Position numbers and translations under genes: made by a program. The notes under the pieces are model-generated. The model had not been told where the DNA came from. It was given only the letters and a program-made list of their open reading frames with translations, and searched no databases. A stretch of 64,000 nucleotides of DNA from Hsuehochloa calcarea (Eukaryota > Streptophyta > Magnoliopsida > Poales > Poaceae), in the NCBI GenBank assembly GCA_036346395.1, contig CM070599.1:25349232-25413231 (forward strand). The letters are read 5' to 3'. Shown one piece after another: positions 59,353-64,000 of this stretch; position 1 is the stretch's first letter, and each line of letters begins with the position of its first letter.

Positions 59353-60133
59353 TTAGGCCTGGATAAATATCGTCCAACAGACTCCTCGAAGGACGATGAT
59401 CCATCCAACCAGAGTCTAACCAGAGTCAGGATCGTGCGGTAGCTGTTCCAAAGATCGCGGAACTTCCCATGCGAAAGCAGACGAGACACTGCAGCGAGTA
59501 ATAATAAGTTAGTACTAGCAGCGAGTAATAATAAGTTAGTACTAGCAGCGAGCAGAAAAGCGGTGGCAGTGCTTCTATTTCTTTAATCGGTCCTTCTAGA
59601 CGCGAAGCTGAAGCCGCCAACAGCCAACGTCGTCAGTGACGGCTGACGAAGGCCACGACGTACGCAGGCATCATCGCCGAAACGACCGATCGCACGCGAC
59701 AAAAAACCAGGCACAGCCGTCCGTCCGGTCTGTCCTAACGGCGGACGCCGCCGAGCCGAGTCAAATCCCGCCCATCCATCCATTCTTCCACACAACTTGC
59801 CGGCTTCTCGATCGCCACGCACACGCACGCATACAAGGAAATTGCCCCAGCCAGCGCGCGCCTCCCCACCTCCGTTCCCGTCACCGCCGCCGCCGACGAC
59901 GACGACGAATCCAGCCCGGGGAAAAAACCCAGTACAGTAGACTAGCAGCAGTAGCACTCTACAACTCAGTGCCACCAGAAAAAAAAGCGGAAGCACACAA
60001 ATTCCGCCCGCCTGATTTACCTCCTCGACCAGAAAGGCTGCACGCAAAGTCAGAAAAAATTGGCCCACGGCCGTGCGGCAAAGGCTGGTGAGGTGAGCCG
60101 TAGCCGTCAGGCCGCGAGGCCGTCATGGCCCAA
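59353..60133. other. Upstream region of acetyl-CoA synthetase; end of element D debris
   Basis: AT-balanced to about 59580, then GC-rich. No retrotransposon domain or second LTR of element D was recognised. Open frames on both strands (59583-60091) are GC-rich noise. Confidence 0.5.
59491..59552 (+). repeat. 27-bp tandem repeat, 2.3 copies
   Basis: 'gcagcgagtaataataagtt' occurs at 59491 and 59518, with a partial third unit at 59545. It lies about 640 bp upstream of the acetyl-CoA synthetase TATA box. Confidence 0.85.
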
Positions 60134-60141
60134 TATATATA
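60134..60141 (+). promoter_or_regulatory. TATA box of acetyl-CoA synthetase
   Basis: TATATATA in 'caatatatatacgcc', 131 bp upstream of the chosen ATG. It overlaps an open upstream frame beginning at 60125, which would therefore not be in the mRNA. Confidence 0.65.
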
Positions 60142-60271
60142 CGCCACCACCAGCCGCTGCTGCTGCGCCCACCCCGCGACAAAGCTCCCGCTTCCCGCAC
60201 CAGCTCCAGCTTCTCCCTCCTCGTCGTCCCGGTCGCTTCAGGCGTTGCCGCTCCGGCGGAGGTGGTGGGCC

Positions 60272-63098
60272 ATGGGCGCGAGCGATCACCTGACGGTGGC
60301 CGCCGCCAAGCCGCGGCCGAGGAGGCCGTGCGCGGGGACCGTGCTGGGCGAGCCGCTGCCGGCGTCCGACGACCACGGCCTCGTCCATCCCAGCGCCGAC
60401 TTCGTCGCCCAGGCCCTCGTCTCCTCCCCGCAGCAGGTGATCGCAGATAGATATACCAAGACGCCTCCTTTTTTTACTACTTTCCATTTCGATTTTGTTA
60501 ATTCGTTCGCGAATGTGTGGCGCACGTTCAAAAGACCTTCCCTTTCGAGGCGCGGAGTATGCGTCTCGTTGCAATGCATCGCTGCCGACCGGATCAGATA
60601 AGGCAGACAGGGATTGGGCATAAGTAGTAGGACCGGGGATTAGGGGATTTTGGGAGGGTGTGGGTTAATTTCCATTCTCGCTTGTAGGGGCCATGTACTG
60701 ATCTTAGAACATTCGGTGATTCTGAATTTGATTTGTGGTATTGGATGTCATGAGTGATCTGGGTGTTTTTGCCATGGCCGGTGAGCAGTACCAGGAGATG
60801 TACCAGCGGTCGATCGATGACCCGGCCGGGTTCTGGTCGGAGATTGCAGAGACGTTCTACTGGAAGCAGAAGTGGAGCCCTGATGAAGTCTGCACCGAGA
60901 ACCTTGATGTGACCAAGGGACCGATCAATATGGAAGTAAGCGCCTGCCTAACTGATGGTTGATTGATTTCGATACTTATTTGTGATGGGAGGATAGTGTT
61001 CTTGATGATGGTTGGTGCATTGCAGTGGTTCAAAGGGGGCAAGACCAACATATGCTACAATGCGGTGGACCGCACTGTGGAGGCTGGGGACGGGGAGAAG
61101 ATTGCTGTGTACTGGGAAGGGAATGAGCCCGATCAGGACGGGAAGCTAACCTACTCAGAGCTATTGGACAAGGTTTGCCAGGTAAATATGCGTGCTCATA
61201 TGCCAAAACAATTGCATATGTTGTGTCCATGATGTATATATAGACAAGGGCTAATTTGTTGTGGTGCGTTTTCTGGCAGCTGGCCAATTACTTGAAAAGT
61301 GTTGGTGTCGGAAAGGGTGATGCTGTGGTGATCTACCTGCCGATGTTGATGGAGCTTCCCATTGCAATGCTTGCATGTGCACGCATCGGTGCTGTTCACT
61401 CGGTAATTGTTGCCCCAGTTTGCGCTGCTAATTATTCTGATTGATCCTACATATGTTATGACTCTGAATTATGTCCAGGTTGTGTTTGCTGGCTTCTCTG
61501 CCGATGCACTAGCCCAAAGAATCATTGACTGCAAACCTAAGGTTGTGATTACATGCAATGCTGTGAAAAGGGGGCTGAAACTCATCCCTCTCAAAGACAT
61601 AGTAGACCAATCTCTGGTTGAAAGTGCGAAGAATGGAGTCACTGTAGGTATGCAATAGAATCCGTCTTCCATCAGCATTGGCGATTTTGAGATTTAGTCC
61701 ACTGGCATTTCTCGTCTAACTTTCTCATTCTTCTTGGTACTACCGTAATTGTCTTATCCTCTTCAGAAATCACACAGATGATTGATAAAATATCTTGGGA
61801 GGTTAGATACTTAGATTTACTGCCTTGGGTTCCTTATGTCCTTAGTTTTATACTGTGAGTAATTTATATTCACACTGTATAAGTAAAGTTGTCTTGATAC
61901 CACATTTTTAGGCGATATTGCAATAAAATCAATAGTCTAGATTTCCCCCTCAAACACCTGTAGTTGTCGCTACAGTTCTTACCTCCTGGGTGTATATCAG
62001 GTCTTGCTACATGCACAAAATTGGTTTAAAGAAATCCAATGTGAAGTTATCTTCTTCTTTTGAAAGAAAATGTGAAGTTTTTCTCATGTTTGAGTGTTTA
62101 TTGTGCTGATCAGGCATTTGTTTGACATATGAAAATCAGTCAGCAATGAAGAAAGAAGACACACGATGGAAAACAGGAAGAGACGTTTGGTGGCAGGTAT
62201 GTCCAAAACAAACAAGTTTAATGATAACCTATTTACATAATATATGTTAGGCACAGAACCTCTGGAAAACTTCTATGTCATTCGGATTATCTCCTTTCAA
62301 GTTTTAACCCTTCCCTTTTGTGTTTATATCACAAGTATGAGTTATTTCTGATTATATGTTGATGTCCGCCAGGATGTTGTGCCCAATTTCCCAACTAAAT
62401 GTGATGTGGAATGGGTTGATGCAGAGGATCCATTGTTTCTTCTATACACGAGTGGCAGCACAGGAAAGCCAAAGGTACCCTTAACCCACTAGATTGCTCC
62501 TCTGTCCCTTTGGCCAAACATTAATATATTGTGAAGTATGCAGGGTGTGTTGCATACAACCGGGGGCTATATGGTGTACACCGCAACAACATTTAAGCAT
62601 GCATTTGATTACAAGCCAACAGACATATACTGGTATAATGCTAGTTTTTTGGGGTCTTCGGGTGGCAAAAACATGTTCCTAATGTTACGGGACTGTGGCA
62701 AAAACATTATAAACAAGCATTTTTCCTTATTCTTACTACAGCCCCCTGTTTCACTTGCATCAGGTGCACTGCAGACTGTGGCTGGATTACTGGACATAGT
62801 TACGTGACATATGGCCCTCTCCTGAATGGAGCCACAGTTCTTGTTTACGAAGGGGTAACTTCAGAAAGTTTTTTAGTTGATATGTTGGATGGAATCATGA
62901 TCAATGGTGACCCTATGTGTTTGGAGCTTGTTTGAATTGGCCTATTTTTGTAACTTGTAATGTGTTTGTTGAATGCACTTGTAGGCTCCAAACTACCCTG
63001 ATCCTGGTCGGTGTTGGGACATTGTTGACAAATACGGAGTGACAATATTTTATACTGCACCAACACTTGTTCGTTCACTCATGCGTGATGGTACTGAG
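60272..63098 (+). CDS. ACS: Acetyl-CoA synthetase (AMP-forming), first ten coding exons, 3' part outside window
   Basis: Exons: 60272-60436, 60789-60935, 61026-61181, 61280-61402, 61479-61647, 62114-62196, 62373-62474, 62544-62632, 62764-62854, 62985-63098; all introns are GT/AG and the frame stays open for 413 codons, about 60% of a typical plant enzyme. It converts acetate, ATP and CoA to acetyl-CoA; plant forms are reported in plastids and peroxisomes. Residues 56-104 match the N-terminal acetyl-CoA synthetase domain, and V-F-A-G-F-S-A-D-A-L-A follows at 199-209. Y-T-S-G-S-T-G-K-P-K-G at 306-316 is the AMP-binding P-loop, and W-I-T-G-H-S-Y and T-A-P-T follow. The start ATG (60272) has a good context (GCCATGG) and sits downstream of the TATA box. 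No clear transit peptide is visible from this start. Confidence 0.95.
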
Positions 63099-64000
63099 GT
63101 ACGCTGCTTGTTTTTAGGCTCATTACCCAATTAATTGATGCAGCCATCCATCACGCTAGGTGGTACTGTTGAGCTCCAGTTTTTTATGATCTCACTTAAT
63201 CAACTCTAGTACGTACTGCTACAATTAAAAGGAAACAGCTTGAACAAAACATTAAGCCTAGTTGGCCAAGTCGAACCAAATAGGGACGGAGGTTGGTCTG
63301 GGCCCAGACCCCCCAAGCATTTCAGGGAAAAAAAACATGTATGCAGTCCGCAGCCAGCCAATTTTGTTAGGTCAGGTCCATCTAGAAGTTACACTGTTGC
63401 TGCTTGCTACTAGTTACGATTCTACTCGGCGAGACAACGATCTCAATCGTCGGCGGCAGCGGTGACGAAGCACGGAAGCAACAGACAAAGCGCGTCCACA
63501 GGTGCGTCGCGGGCTTACTGCGCTGGGCCCGACGGCGATGACAGACGCGCAACCGATAGCCGGAGAGCCAAATCTGTGCGCCGTATGGGACGTGCAACCA
63601 GTAGTGAGTAGTGTGCTTTTAAATCTTATTGATGTTGTATTGTTTTGGTTGATTGATTTGATTCTTCCTACAACCTTGAGTCCTGATGGTGGTAATTTGC
63701 TTTGATCTTTGCCCCCTTGAGATTTTGCTCAAGCTCCGTCACTAGAACCAACCATATTCTAAGTTTTAATTTGTAGTGTTCAGCTTGTTAAAGTACCAAT
63801 TTATTTTTCTCTGCTGTCCGTTGAATTGAGTTTGCATGCATTTTTCTTATATGTTAGTCATTGGACCAACTATGAGACACGACCTCTTGTCCGGCACTGC
63901 ATTTTTTCTGACAGAATGAATTTGTCTGACATAACAGGAAGCTTTATCAACTGCAGAATCCTTTTTTTTTACAAAAATAATAGGACAAAACATTTTTTCC
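63099..64000 (+). other. Intron 10 of acetyl-CoA synthetase, running past the window
   Basis: It begins with donor GTACGC and no acceptor joining the next conserved segment is seen, so the intron is at least 900 bp, much longer than the other nine (77-466 bp). Its middle (63270-63620) is GC-richer than the flanks and may be an inserted sequence. Confidence 0.7.

Noticed and set aside
60125..60271. Upstream ATG as the acetyl-CoA synthetase start with a transit peptide
   Set aside because: The TATA box lies just inside this frame, so the mRNA should begin downstream; kept as a finding because it is testable.

Overview
The window is plant nuclear DNA and almost certainly comes from a grass (Poaceae). 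The coding islands are GC-rich, the genes have GT/AG introns, and most of the rest is long terminal repeat (LTR) retrotransposon sequence. The genus cannot be fixed from sequence alone. No tRNA, rRNA, CRISPR or bacterial gene was seen.

Only three host genes look intact: a serine-rich protein-related gene (15638-16048, minus), a desiccation-related PCC13-62-like gene in three exons (20701-21866, minus), and the first ten coding exons of acetyl-CoA synthetase (60272-63098, plus), which runs off the right edge. Two host relics lie at 13.0-15.1 kb: a PP2C phosphatase exon with an in-frame stop, and a weak RRM-like fragment. A 256-bp tandem duplication sits between them.

Layout. 1-11.4 kb holds LTR debris: a partial LTR at the left edge, a solo LTR (4814-7190, TSD AAGGC) inside an inverted repeat with ~570-bp arms, and a solo LTR at 9765-11368. 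11.4-22.2 kb is the gene-bearing segment. 22.2-31.9 kb holds two more solo LTRs, including a 4.4-kb one (26325-30700, TSD TTTTA). 31.9-59.35 kb is a nested retrotransposon stack. A gypsy-type element D (LTR 31921-32685) was entered by a copia element A (32955-59347, TSD CGATA on both sides). A was entered by an opposite-strand copia element B (right end 54045, TSD GATAC), and a gag-protease-only gypsy element C (54174-58050) lies between B and A's 3' LTR. A ~4.02-kb direct tandem duplication (38289-42311 / 42312-46358) copied part of A together with one LTR of B. 59.35-64 kb is the promoter and 5' half of acetyl-CoA synthetase.

The most unusual feature is in element A. LTR-derived cassettes of ~31-bp units, each able to fold as a small hairpin (TCGTAT-N4-ATACGA), sit at the places where pieces of the copia polyprotein are missing. 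This suggests the element was assembled by recombination or template switching at these repeats. The host genes do not form a functional cluster; their adjacency is ordinary plant gene order separated by transposons.
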